Positions 1-13,200 of a stretch of DNA of 64,000 bases are shown in pieces. Numbering within the stretch: position 1 is the stretch's first letter; every line of letters begins with the position of its first letter. Position numbers and translations under genes: made by a program. The notes beneath the pieces are model-generated. The model ran no database searches. It was not told where the DNA came from and saw only the letters and a list, made by a program, of their open reading frames with translations. The DNA comes from Saccharina japonica (Eukaryota > Sar > Phaeophyceae > Laminariales > Laminariaceae), in NCBI GenBank assembly GCA_008828725.1, contig MEHQ01001944.1, forward strand, positions 105,524-169,523, given 5' to 3'.

Positions 1-80
1 CCGTAGTCGTAAGGCCATAGACCCTCGTATCCCTGCAATGCCGAGACGGAGAACGTCGAGTTTTCACCGACCAGGGAGGG
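1..80 (-). repeat. Family C, terminal block
   Basis: Starts at the window edge; CCGTAGTCGTAAGGCCATAG and GGTTTTCACCGACCAGG-like blocks. Confidence 0.55.
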
Positions 81-160
81 GGGAAGAATAACCTATTATG
101 TGACCCCGGATCTGAGTTGCCACTACTGTCGAGGGAAGGAGGGAGCATAAGCAAAAAGTG
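60..160 (-). repeat. Dispersed repeat family F
   Basis: Inverse of a block that reads CATCCCATTTATTATCTTCG, then GTAACTCAGATCCGGGGTCA. Other copies: 1635-1720, 15135-15275, 29650-29790, 30399-30470, 63865-64000. Confidence 0.55.
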
Positions 161-539
161 CGAAGATAATCAACGGGATGGAAAAACAAACAAACTTCGT
201 AGTACACACTCTGGAGTACCCGCGTATTTCACTTGGTTGTTTTGGTTATACTCGGGGTATTTACCGGGGTAATCTAAGAGTAGATACCCGAAACAAAACC
301 ACGAGAATTCGGAGTGTTACTCGTACGGCTGCTTCTTCTGCGCTCCCGAGAAAAATGGTATATATCAAAGTGCGCCCTTTCCTTTCGGGGGCCAGGTCTT
401 GGTTGTGCGCGGCTCTTATTTGCTGGCGCTTGCGACTGCGTATAGAACGCGTATACGCTAACTGCTACTAAAGTGACCGCCTACAGATAGTGGGAAAAGG
501 AAAGACAACGAGAATCCGAGTACATATCGATATGGGTTT

Positions 540-840
540 TTATTTTCAAGTAGGGTTAGGGCATACACTCTAGTAGGGTATACCCGGGTACTAAACCTGG
601 TTGTTTTGGCCATACTCGGGCATTTAGCGGGGGCTTCCAGGCCATTCTCGGGTATATAGCGGGTACTCCCGGGGCTTACTCAGGTACTTGTTGGGTATCC
701 CCCGGCCATACCCGCGTACTTACCGGGTACCCCCATACCGTACAAGGGTATTTACCGGGCACCTCAAGGCTATACTCGAGTATTTACCGGATACCCCTTG
801 GCCATACTCGGGTAATTACCGGGTACCCCCATACTATATA
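540..840. repeat. GGGTACC-rich satellite, short array
   Basis: About 27-30 bp units built around TACCGGGTACCCC. Same sequence class as 5870-6310. Confidence 0.7.
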
Positions 841-1373
841 CGAAGCACACTACTAGACACACACTTGGGATAAATCATTATTACTACGTACCGCTTCCGT
901 GGGTCTGAACGAAATATCTGCATGAACGTCAAAGCGTCATTTCTGTGCTGGGGGGGTCAGCGCTCGAATTGAACGCACTGTCTCATTTGCGAGCACTGAC
1001 GATGCGAAAGCACGTCTAAACAAACGAGCGCTAGTTAGACAAAATGGCACGTTGCGCAGCCATCCATTACACCATGAACGCTTACATAACACCTTACTTC
1101 TTTTGTTAGTTACACTCGCTGTAACTTTAAAAAACTTATCCCAATTGAGTTGCATGTATGTCACACATCACCATCAGAAAGATAAGATCATATCCCCCTC
1201 AGTTCGCTATCTAGGTCGTTGCCGGGCAGGACCTGCACGATACAGCTCTTGCACGACATGTCTCCAAAACTAAAAGTTGAGTGCACCGACCACACAAACA
1301 CGCCCCTCGCCCCCCGCCCCCTCCCCCGATAGGTTCGAATTTTCTTTCTTTTGTGGCCATGCCCCCAATTTAC

Positions 1374-1552
1374 CTGAACTGGCCGCCTTTTTAGATATGT
1401 CAACCGCAGCTCTGCAGAAATCCTTCCAGGCGATCATTTCCGGCCTCGTCGTGCTCCGAAACGAGCTGTCCAAGGCCATTAACTCCGGCTGTGTGAGACT
1501 GGCACCCGCGACGACCAGGCAGTGGCGCATCGCCGTGCTTGTCACCTCGCCC
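1374..1552 (-). CDS. EF-hand gene exon 20 (last one detected)
   Basis: 179 nt, acceptor CCCCACAG, donor TTCAG|GTAAAT, phase 2 in and 1 out. GEVTSTAMRHCLVVAGASLT completes the hand of exon 19; ELMALDSSFRSTTRPEMIAW with KDFCRAA is its partner. The gene may go on beyond the left edge. A possible short terminal exon at 1188-1232 (VLPGNDLDSELRGI, stop) fits only if a weaker phase-0 donor inside this exon is used. Confidence 0.75.
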
Positions 1553-4500
1553 CTGTGGGGTGGACGCATGCAATACACCAACAACGAGTTTGACGGAATA
1601 TAGCAACAGCAGCCGGGTTTTTTGCGTATGCATTTTGTTTTTCATCCCATGTATTGTCTTCGCCCTTATTACTCCTGCTCCCTCCCATTCGGTGACTCAG
1701 ATCCGGGATCACATACAGGCTCTCCCCCGTGCTAGCAATATCTGCCTGGTCGGTAAAAACCCGACATGCTCCGTCCCGGCATTGTAGGGATGCGAGGGTC
1801 TAAGGTCGTACGACTACGGCCATGCATGAAAATGAAGTACACCCCTCCCACCACCACGGCACGTGCCTTGCGTTGGGATCGCGAGACGGGTTGGGCTTAC
1901 AATTTGTTGGCTATGAAATCAAATCCAAATGTAATGCACGTTTTTTCCTAATTGGAAGTTTTTTGTTTTGTTTTTTGTTTTCCCGTTATAGTTGGAGCCG
2001 CTACAACCCTATACTGGCATGATATATCGTAAACAGTTTGTCTCGTAGGCGGAAACAAATTATGTATTGAATTGCAGTACTGGTAGTGTGGATAAATTAT
2101 GCTTTTTTACCCACACATACTTAATTAATCACCCATACTCCATGTATTTCACACAATACGGTATACCCTAAAGCAGGAAGAAAGGACTGTCTGCGCTGCG
2201 GCATCGTGCCATGGTTCACACGTCTTGAGGGTGTTCTTCGCGCGAAAGACGTATCCCACCACCCATGTAGAATTAATTATCTACTGTTCTGTAGTTCACC
2301 TTCGTAACTCTACGTACACTGGCACATGATACAACGTGTACATACCCTAGAGCAACAAAAAAGGCTGTGCTGTGCTGCGCTGCGGAAGCGGTCGTGGCTC
2401 ACGTCTTGAGGGTGTCTTCGTGCGAAAGGAGGTCCTCCAGCTGGCACTGGCAACGGCTTAGCTGGAGCCCGACGGCCAAAAGCGCCGACCGCAACGCCTC
2501 TCGACGTCGTCGAGGCGTCATCATCCCTCCGCCCCTGGAACAAACACGCATAAGTATATACATGCACACAAGGAGAAATGTCAGATGGCGCGTGCAATAA
2601 GTGTAGTACTTTTTAGGCAAACTATTTTATCAGCTGACGGGACTTCTCAACCAGAAGAACTGCCCAAACATCGTACACATAGTTTTGACAGTTTTTTTTT
2701 GGATATTTATACAAATCCAAAACAACAGCTGTGATGAGATACTACTTTAGTTCGAAAGGGGGTTACGCAAATAAACAATCCTTCGTCTGCAAAAACTAAC
2801 ATGCGTCACACAAATTTCTAAAAAGCAAGTGATGTTTGTTATCTCCCTAAACGTTTGTCCGGTTCTAACTAAAGGAGGGTCATCACCAACACACCCTTGT
2901 ACGGCTGATCCTGAAGATGCCGCAAAGGCATGCTCGGGCCCCTCCTCCTCTTCCGCTCGCATGGCTCTGAATTTGGTCGCGTTCGGCAGGTCGCGAGGCG
3001 TCCTCAGCGGGTCCTGAGCAAGCTCCACCTTCGAAACGAAACCGTCACCGCCCGCGTGAATAAGTTATCCGTGGAGATTTGCGTGGATAAATATTCGTCT
3101 ACCATGTCACTGTTGTTGTGGATGTTGTTGTTATCACGTGAACTCATCGCCAAAATTCTAGTCCGTGCGGTAAAACGACAGACTCCAAAACATCCGGAGT
3201 GGAAGAATATGTCAGGTTGCGTTACGGCTGTTCGGTCGCTCCAATGCACGGGTGTTCTGTGGCTTTGCTTTGTTCACGAGGAGAAGGAAGAGGGGTGGAG
3301 ACCCAATCAAACAGCAGGAGTAGTATTGCGCGAGTGTATTTACAAGGTGGTGTTGCAGATTCGGGCCTCCCTGCACCCGCTTCCCCGAGGAAAGCTTCGG
3401 CCAATCAGACAGAGGTGTTGCACAAGCTTATTTCCAGGGTGGTATTGCAATTAGAGCCTCCCTACACTTGACTCACCGCCGCGAGGAAAGCCTCGACCAA
3501 TGTGACGGCTGTGTTGCACGAGTGTATTTGCAAGGTGTTGTTGCAAATCCGGGCATCCCTGCATCCGCTTCCCCGAGGAAAACCTCGACCAATCAGACAA
3601 TGATGTTGCACAAGACTATTTCCAAGGTGGTGTTGCAGTTAACGCCTTCCTACACTTGACTCACCGTCGCGAGGAAAACCTCGACCAACCAGACAGTGGT
3701 TTTGCACACGCTTATTTACAAGGTGGTGTTGCAATTAGGATATTCCTACAATTGACTCACCGCCCCGAGGAAAGCCTCGACCAACCAAACAGTGGTGTTG
3801 CACAAACGTATTCCCATGGTAGTATTGCAAATTAGGGCCTCTTTCCTTACACTGACTCACCGCCGCGAGGAAAGCCCTGTAGTTCACCTCCCCGCCGGAG
3901 CTGCGCATGGAGTGCTCCCTGAACTTCTTCACGATGGCGCGGAAGACCGGCTCGGCCGGCAGGAGGCAGGCCCCTCCCAGGGCTCGCTCCATGCCCGCCT
4001 CGGTGATGTCCCCGACGTTGAACCGGTCGTAGTCCGTGAAAAGAGAAGGCAGAGACAGACTTTCCTTGTTCACCTTGCGTTTGCCGCGCACAGGGAAGTC
4101 AAAAAGAAAAACATCGCGTTAAAACCTACGGTAGCAGCTACCGGGGGGAATAATAAGCATCCACCGCAAATCTCCTCGCGTGCCATGCCATCATATTACG
4201 TACTATTAATGTTACCAAGGAACGTCGTAATCAGAACCAAATATGGTGTGTATACACTAGGGGGGATGTATGTTTTTTTGGTTCCATCATGGAACAGTCG
4301 ATTTTCCTAATTGAGAATTGCCTTTCCGATGAGAATGAAAATCGATTTTAGTACTTTGTTATTGTTTAAGAGTTGTATTTCGCTCACGCTCAAAATTTGA
4401 CCTAGAAAATATGTTCCTCGATGGCAGGTACCGATCCATGAAAAAAAAATGAAATCGGCCTTGACAGGCTCGAAAAATCAAGGATTTAAGGGAATTTCCA

Positions 4501-7500
4501 TTTATGAACGAGGTCCCTCTCCCATAAATACAGCTTTTTTGGGATCCTCGATATCTTGAGACTGCCGATGCCGTTTTTTTTGTCATCGACGGGTGTCACA
4601 ACTGACAATAGTTTACAGTGAAAAAAATGACTGTAAGGGAAGTACATCTCTTAAAATTAAAAAAAAAAAACAATATTTTCGATTTTCATTCTCATCGCAA
4701 AAGGCAATTCTCAATTAGAAAAATCGGCTGTTATGGGTTATGATTACTATCTTACTACAATAGCCCACCCGGAACAGTAAGGGAACCGCGTGAACTTTCT
4801 TGGTGCAGGATCGGCCTGGGGTACCGGCGAAAATCGTTTTTAGACCACCCCCATAAACCCAGGTCCGCCTCACAGGCAGGGTTTTAATAGGGTGCAGCTC
4901 ACCCTTCATTGTGACTCGCCTAATACCTCACGGCGCTTCGCGCTTGGTGCAAGCAATATCTGCCTGGTTGGTGAAAACCCAAAGTGCTTTGCCCCGGCAT
5001 TGTAGGGATGCGAGGGTCTATGGTCATACGACTACGGCATGCACGACGCAGTACACCAACCTTCATGGCCAGCTCACGAAGAAATTTGGCCAGCATAAGC
5101 TCCTCCTCTTGGGTGAGCTCCTCCACCTTCGACGACTCCCCCCTAAGGCGGCGCTCGACCCCTCTTGCCTCCCGCGTGGCCTGTTTTTGAGAAAGGGTGC
5201 GTCAGTTGCAAAAAAAATGATTAAGTTGAGCCTTACAAAACCCGCATTTAGAAGTAAGTGCACCCACGATAATGGGCATTCTAAAGGAGGTGATTCTTAG
5301 AGATTGGGAATCGCTTCGAGAATAACCTGTTGTTTGTTGTTGTAGAGAGCATCAGGCGTTTGTTTGGTCCGCATTATTTGGCTGAAGAAGATCGCTTTGT
5401 TCTAGAAGTAAGTGCACCCACGATAATGGGGATTCTAAAGGAGGTGATTCTTAGAGATCGGGAATCGCTTTGAGAATAACCTGTTGTTTGTTGTTGTAGA
5501 GAGCATTAGGCGTTTGTTTTGGTCCGCATTACTTGGCTGAAGAAGATCGCTTTGTTCCAGAAGTAAGTGCACCCACGATTTTGGAAACTGTAAGAGTTAG
5601 CGTGGGATTATTTTTGCAGTTCTATATAATAACCGGGATAACTCTGTTGCTGCTTGCTGCACTATAATTTCAAGTGTTTTGTACCCACAACGAGAGTGCG
5701 GCCCTAAATGGGATTTAAGGACGGGTTAACACAGGTCGTCCGCTTCTATCTACAGTAAGCTGGGGGTGTGTCGAAAACAACTGTGGCAATTCTCTCTCTC
5801 TCTCTCCGCCTTGCAAAACTCGACCTGTACGTTAAAAACGATCAACTTGCTTTGTAGAGTAAATATTCTGGGGGTGCCAGGGTATCTACCCTGGCGTATT
5901 CTGGGGTTATTCAGGTTCCTACCCGGTTATACTTTGGGGGTACCCGGGTACCTACCCGGGTATACTCTGGGGATACCCGGGTACCTACTCGATTATACTC
6001 TGAGGGTACCCGGATACCTGCCCGGGTATACTCTAGGGGTACCCAGGTTCCTACCCGGTTATACTCTTGGGGTATCCGGGTATCTACCCGATATAATCTG
6101 GGGGTACCCGGGAACCTACTCGGGTATACTCTGGGGGTACCCAGATATTTACCCGGGAATACTCTGGAGGAACCTTGATACTTACTCGGGTATATTATGA
6201 GGGTACCCGGATACCTACCCGGGTATACCCAGATACCTACCCGGGCATAATATGGGGGTACCCGGGTATCTACCCGGGTATGGCGAACATAACTAGGTTG
6301 GGTACCCGAGTACTTAAAGAGTACATCCCCTACTACTACACACAGCATTTGCATAGTTTTCACATAATCTGAATCTTCAGTACGTAGGAAGAGGGTCCGT
6401 AGAAAGGCACCGCGTTTCAAAATAAAAAAAAGCTGGGAGACCTACCTGTTGCGCGCAAGTATGCCCCAAGCAAACGCCTCCTGACTTGTCGGTTATATGC
6501 ATCATTCGTATGCATGCATGCATGCATACCGGCATACATGCGCACCTGTCCCACGCTGGTGATTGTCGGCTTTTTCTCGAGCTCCTCCACTGTAAAGACG
6601 GCCTCAATGTCTGACACCAAATTCTTGTACACCACGAGGGGAGTACCATCTCCCAGAGAACACTCGCTGGGAACGCTGCTCTGATACCTGTTGGCGCAGG
6701 GTAGGGTGGGCCGAGTGGGGCGGGCAGGCAGGAATACGTGTTTTGCACGAAAACGAAAAAACAAAAAACGCCATGTCTTAACCCCTTTTGTCGCTGCAAA
6801 AATGATGATCCGACGCTAAGTCGAAGCATTTCCCCCCCTAAAACGGGGTTTATGTTGGAAAGGAGAGGGGTGACGTGTTCACCGTGCTGGGTTGCAGAAA
6901 ACGGTTTGTGCTCGGGAAATCAGTGTGCTCGCGGAAACGAGAAACGCGAGCCTTAAGTGGCCATGCTCGAGTTGCCGAAAACGATTGTGCTCTCGGGGAA
7001 ATCACCGCCGGCAGAAGGAGGAAGGCGAATAGCAGAGTCGGTCGGCTTGCCTGTCATTCGTGCCACAGCTAATGTACCCCTTTGGGACGGACCCCCTTTA
7101 AGGGATATGAAGAATATAAAGGATAGATACCAAAACCATGATAATTTTCAGTGATATCAATCGTCTACAAGCAGCAGCGTGAAGGCTTATTACGGAGGTC
7201 CATATTAAATAGGACCAAATATTGTTAGTAAAAATAGGTAAACATATAGGTTTTGTGTGTACCGTAGATCCTATTTACTATGGTCCCCCGTAATAATAGT
7301 ACGTGCCGGTAGCGACGTGCTGTGCCCTTGCCGTAACGGAGCCCTTGCATTGCAACCATTGTAACTCGGACAACACTTTTTATCAAGCAATGCCTGCCTG
7401 GTTGGTGGTGAAAACCCAACGTGCTGCTCCGTCCCCGCATTGTACAGTAGTAGCCTTTGCCAGTGCTCTTGACCCACAAATCGTACCAGATAAAGTACCA

Positions 7501-10239
7501 AATATGTTACGGTTTTTGTGGTGGTCCGCACTTTTTTTTAGACTGTCCAAAACGCGCGGTGAAGTCGCGCACGGGTCAAGCCTTAGCCTGGACTAGGGTT
7601 GGGGTTTAGGGTTGGGGTTGGGTCGACGGCTTCTCGTGATTTGATTTTTGTTTTTAAACCCAAAAACACGTACGTAAAACCAGCAAGAAATCATCATATA
7701 TTTGATACTTTATCTGGTACGATTTGTGGGCCAAGAGCGGTAAAGGCGCCTCGCATTGTAGGGATGCGAGGGTCTATGGTCCATACGATTACGGCCATGC
7801 ATTAATATCGAGTAGACCCCCCCCCCCCCATCCAGGCAGTTGCCGTCGTCGGAATCGTCGGGTTTTTTATCGCCATTTTTCCCCCTCCGAAGTCGTAAGC
7901 CGGGTAATCGGCATGTAGTTGCTGTCGCTCCGCCCCACCCCACCCCGAGCGTACAGCCTCGTTTGTGTAAGTATGCATCGTCGAAACGGAAAGGGGGGCC
8001 AAGGAACGACAGGAGATGTACCGCCTTCTTCGCGACAGCTCTCGGCACCAGCCAGGACGGCAGACACTTTTGACGCGGTGCCGTGCTGCGTACACTCGGA
8101 TGCCTTCGCGACAGCCCTCGGAACATGTGTTACGCCCGGGTGCCGTGTCGGCTATACATTGTAAAGCAGCGGAGGATAACCTAGAAGGACGCCAGAGGCG
8201 AGCACGAGGGTACTGACAACGACAGGCAGATCAACTAAGACGAAACAAAACAAACACACTTTGGGATGTTTTCTCGTGCGTAGAGTTCTAGGAAGTGAAC
8301 GTGCTGCAATTTTGTAGTAACGACGGCGACAAAAAAAAACAAATACGAGCAGCGAACCAACCTCTGTCACACCGCTTTTTCGTGATGGTGAAATACTAAA
8401 ATAAAATAAATTGTGCAGCGAACCTAACCTCTTGCACACCGCTGTGAGCTCCGCGTCAGATAGGGCATGGTCGAGCGTCTTCATCACCCTCGCGAGCTGA
8501 GCCTGAGTGCAAGTTCCTGTAAACCGCCGGAGGGTAGCAAGACATCGTTCGGTGCGTAAAAACGAGCACGTGCATTATTCTACCCCCACGCGGTCAAATC
8601 ACATATGAGTCGCGGCGGCGGTTGACACTTCTTATGCGCGGAGAGTAGCGACGGCGCTTGGCGCGTACAAAGGTGTACCTCTTCATCACCCTGAAGGGCC
8701 ACAACCACAACAGAGTCGAGGTGGCTTCTGACCCACGCGGTCAGCCAAAACCGAGTCGCGGTGGCTGGCACTATAAGGGGGAATTGCCCGCCGCACGTTG
8801 GGTGCATCTTCCGCGCGTGCTCTACATAACGATAAGGGGCACGTTAGCCACTTTTGGTTTTGGCAAAAAAACAGCAAAACTGACTAACGAAGGTCTTCGA
8901 CGCGTGCTCTACAAAACGATAAGGGGCACGTTAGCCACTTTTTTTTTTGGCAAAAAACAGCAAAACTGATTGACGAAGGGTCCTCAGCGGACGAACTGCC
9001 CAACCATTTATTATACAAGTTAAAAAAAACAAATACAAACATCAGCCGTGTCGAGATCGAGGATTTTTGTATGGTGTGTTTTATTTATGATACCTACAGC
9101 AGGCCATAGGAGTGGCGCGATCGGGCTGCGCTTTCCGTTTTCCCTCAAGGTCGGGCTTGGGGTGAGGTGTATATGTAGAGCTCCTACTGATGCGCGCTAC
9201 GTACGGTAGAGAGGCGTCATGTGTTTTGCCTTCTGAGGGTGGTGACTTGAGGAGCTCTATACTAATAGTAAGTCAAGAACTGATTTTGAAGGGAAAGAAA
9301 AAGTGCTACGTACGCGTCGTACGTACCGGGTGGACAATCATCCCATGGCAACGAAAAAAACGAAAACACGAGAATGAAATTCCGACGATTTTGGGGGTTG
9401 AAGAGGCTTTACCAGGTGATTCCGAAAACGTTTCAGCCAAAAAAAGGTATACCTCTACCTCTGTCGTAGCGCTATGCTATTAAATAGTGCGTCACCCAAG
9501 AAGTGATTTTGAAGGGAAAACAAAAGCGTTTCGTACCCGAATGAACAAAAGTCCCCCGGCCTTGAGTTAAGTATATAACGAAAAATATTGCAATACGACA
9601 AATAATGAAATTCCGACGATTTTGGGGTTAAGGAGCCTTTACTAGGTCATTCCGAAAACGTTTCAGCCAAAAAAAGGTATACGTCTACCTCTATCGTAGT
9701 ACACGGCCTGATACTATAACCAAGCGAGGGACCTCGGAAAAAAAAGGGTACACCCCCCATCCCACAGTAGTCCGTACCTATTCCCTTTTTATGCCCGCCA
9801 TTTCGTTGGTTGCACCCCCCTCAAAATACCGTTTTCTCGAGGTTTTATCTTGTTAGATGCAGTGCTTGTTCACCTCTGAAAGTAAGGCTTCGTGTTCTTC
9901 AAGGCAACTGGCGGGCTCTGTGAACTATGAAGGCCACTTTTTTTTTGTTGAGTACTACTGCTGTACCGCACTAAAAAAAGAAGAACAACCAACGACCTAA
10001 AAGTATGCGACACCACTTTAAGGCATGTTCTTATTTTGGGCTAGCCTCGAATTATTTCGTAAGGCAGCATAGGGTGGGTTTTACTCAAAATTTTAGAAGG
10101 GGAAAAATGGTCACATTATTATCTTCGTCCACAATTTCCAGCCAGGAATTCTTAAGTCCTACAGTTAGTGCTGTTGTGTACTAATGTGCTACGGGCACGG
10201 GTAGTCTATACGACGCTCTCTTTAGTTTTGTTCAATCAA

Positions 10240-10280
<41 letters not shown>

Positions 10281-13200
10281 ACCATGCTGGAGGCGGTCGA
10301 AGTCCTTGAAAAGGTCGACGATACGCACCCTCTCTCGCGCGGTTCTCCGCCTCACGTCGCGAAGCACGGCGTCGCAGTCGCGGGCCTGGCTGCACCCGAC
10401 ACCCCCCCTTCCCATCAGCGCGTCCGACGTCAGCGACGCAGCAGACTTGAGGCCCGTCGGTTTTTCCGTCGGCTTTCCCTGCGCCTCGGCCCCGCCCGCT
10501 TGCGCCTTTCGTTACGATACAAGGCACAGTTTTCGCATATAGATAAAGGGGAGGGGTGTACTTCATTTTCATGCATGGCCGTAATCGTATGACCATACGT
10601 AGACCCTCGCATCCCTACAATGCCGGGACGGAGCACGTTGGGTTTTCACCAACCAGGGGGACATTGCTTGCGCCAAGCGCGAAGCGCCGTGAGGTATTGG
10701 GCGAGTCGCATGGAGGGTGAGCTGCATCCTGCTAAGAACCGCCTCTGAGGCTAACTTGCATATGAACGACAGCTTCAATGAGTTAATTTAATTTCTGGTG
10801 TGGTCACTTCCGGAGACAGCAATGGGTTTTACTATGTAACTGCCTCGCGGATGCCTTACCATATTAACACTACGTGATGCGACCATTCCCCTTGTGCGGA
10901 GCAAAGGTTCTCCACCCCGCACAAATGATCTACTCGACCGCCAGCTTTGGTGACCGCCAAAAAAAAAACGGCACCCTGGTTGTCTAGCTCACGCAGCGAG
11001 TGGCGTGTTTTACAGCGTCGTTGCCAACAGACGCCAACCCAACCTATAAAAATATTATCAATATTTATAGGGGCTATATTTATAGGGGGGGGGGGGGGGT
11101 AACATATACCGGTACCCGTATATATTTATTATGACCCCTGGCGCCGTTATTGCAAGGAACCGAGGTGCGCCCATAAGGTCGTGCGGAATCTGGCGTTGTT
11201 ACTGCAAGGAACCTTGGTGCTCTTGTAAGACCGCAGAGAACTCAACAAAATATTTATTACCCGTCGTTGGCGCTGTTGTTGCAAGAAACCGAAATGCTCT
11301 TATAGTTATAAAATCGTTAGGGACCTGGAATAGCATTTTATGACCAGGCGTTGTTTTTTTTAAGGAGCCGAGACTCCCATAAGACCGTTAGGGACCGGGT
11401 ACAACATTTCATCACCTGGCATTGTTACCGCAAGGAACCGAAATGCTCTCATAAGACCGTTCGGAAACTGGTAAAACTATTATCTGACCTCGGGGCGTTG
11501 TTATTGCGAAGAAACCGGGATCCACCGGCGATCACTCTTTCCCCGTATGATCGAAACTGAGTTTAATTCGATTCAGAAGGAATCGAGGCTCCCATCATAA
11601 GATCGGTGCATACTGTTGCGTGGGGAAAATAGTACCTGGTAATCAGGACCAACTATTCTTCGTAAAAGTACTCGAATATATAGGTGTTCGTGTATGTGAT
11701 GGGTTCCGCTTACTATGGTCCCTCGCAATAGGAATCCACTCAGGCAAGCACGTTCTGCCTACGTATCTCTATACACCCGACTGGATGAGAAGTCTTGTAC
11801 CACCTCGTATCATGCTGTCCAGAAAATTTAAGGGCTACTATGGTCACAAATATACCAGATACATGCGTGATCAGCGTTGAAGCTCGTTCATGCTGCACAT
11901 TTTCGGATGGCAAACGCAAATATGAATACTCAAAAAACGATATTTTTTACATTTCCGGATTGTGAGAGTGGTATTCTTGTTTGTTTGTTTGTTTGTTTGT
12001 TTGTTTTTTTGTTTTTTCACGTGCCTGGTCCCTGCCGAAGACAAAATTGTCAATGTAGGCCTCGGTTTCCGCTTCCATGGGCGCGTCGACGTCCTTCAGA
12101 AACTCTAGGTAGGCCACAAACCCCTGAAGAGAAAATAGCAGACGGATGCCAGGAAGGAAGGAAGGAAAACATGCCCATCCATCACGTCGAGGGAGAACCA
12201 AACACCAAACACAAAAAAAAAAGCGTGCACCGGTCAAATTGAGTTTGTTTTTAAACCTACCACGCTGTGGCCAGGAACACAAATCGTAACAGAAGAAAGG
12301 TTGTTAAGGCGAGGAAAGAGCATCAGAAAAAATTGCCGGTGCTACGATGGAGGCAGCACTTTAGGGCTGAATCGGTTTCTAAACGATCGGGCTCCTTAGG
12401 GGCCATATTCACGAGTACAAAATGAATTAAATTTGGAAAAAAATAAAATTCAAATACGCTTTTCATTGGTCAACACACGCACCAGCACCAAAGATTAGGA
12501 TCTTGGGGTATAATCGTGGGTGGTGGTGCAGGTTCTGACCAATAAAAAGCGGATTTGTTTTTTTTTTTCCAATTGAATTTTTCTTTTCTTCGTTAAAACG
12601 GGCCCTTAACCCAAATCCGTCGGACTTTCATTCTTGTGACGAAATATTTTTCAGAGTATATACTTCGGTCATGAGATTTTTCAACCGGTACGTACGGTAG
12701 TAGCACTTTTATTTTGCTCCAATTGTATCATTGTTTTGGTTTTGGTGGGGTAAGACACTCCTTAAGCGAGGAGCTCAGAAAAAAAACATGACGCATCCCT
12801 ATCCTGGCATGCGTCCATGCTGTGATATGAGCGGGGGTCAAAATTACCCCCGAAGAAGCGTGGACGTTGTCGCTGTCACCCCACCCCTCCGACGCGTGTG
12901 CTACGATCGAGGTATATAGCACATTCCGGCTGAAACGTGTTTCTGATCAACAGGGCTCCTTAACCCAACCCAAAATCGTCTGGGTTTTACGCTTGTGTTG
13001 AAAATATGTTCTCGAACATACTTACCACTCTGGGCGGGAATATAAGGATCATTTGTACATCAATATGAATACCAAGCGGTCCTTATATTCACGCCCAGAG
13101 TGGTANGTTGGCCTACGAAGAACCGCTTATGAGGCGGACTTGCATATGGATGACAGCTTCAATGACTCAATTTAATTTCCGGTGTGGCCACTTCCTGAGA

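Noticed and set aside
5766..6420. Frames of 144 and 169 codons in the GGGTACCC array
   Set aside because: Products are periodic (YTLGVPGYLPG and TRVGTRVPPEYN repeats) and come from the satellite.
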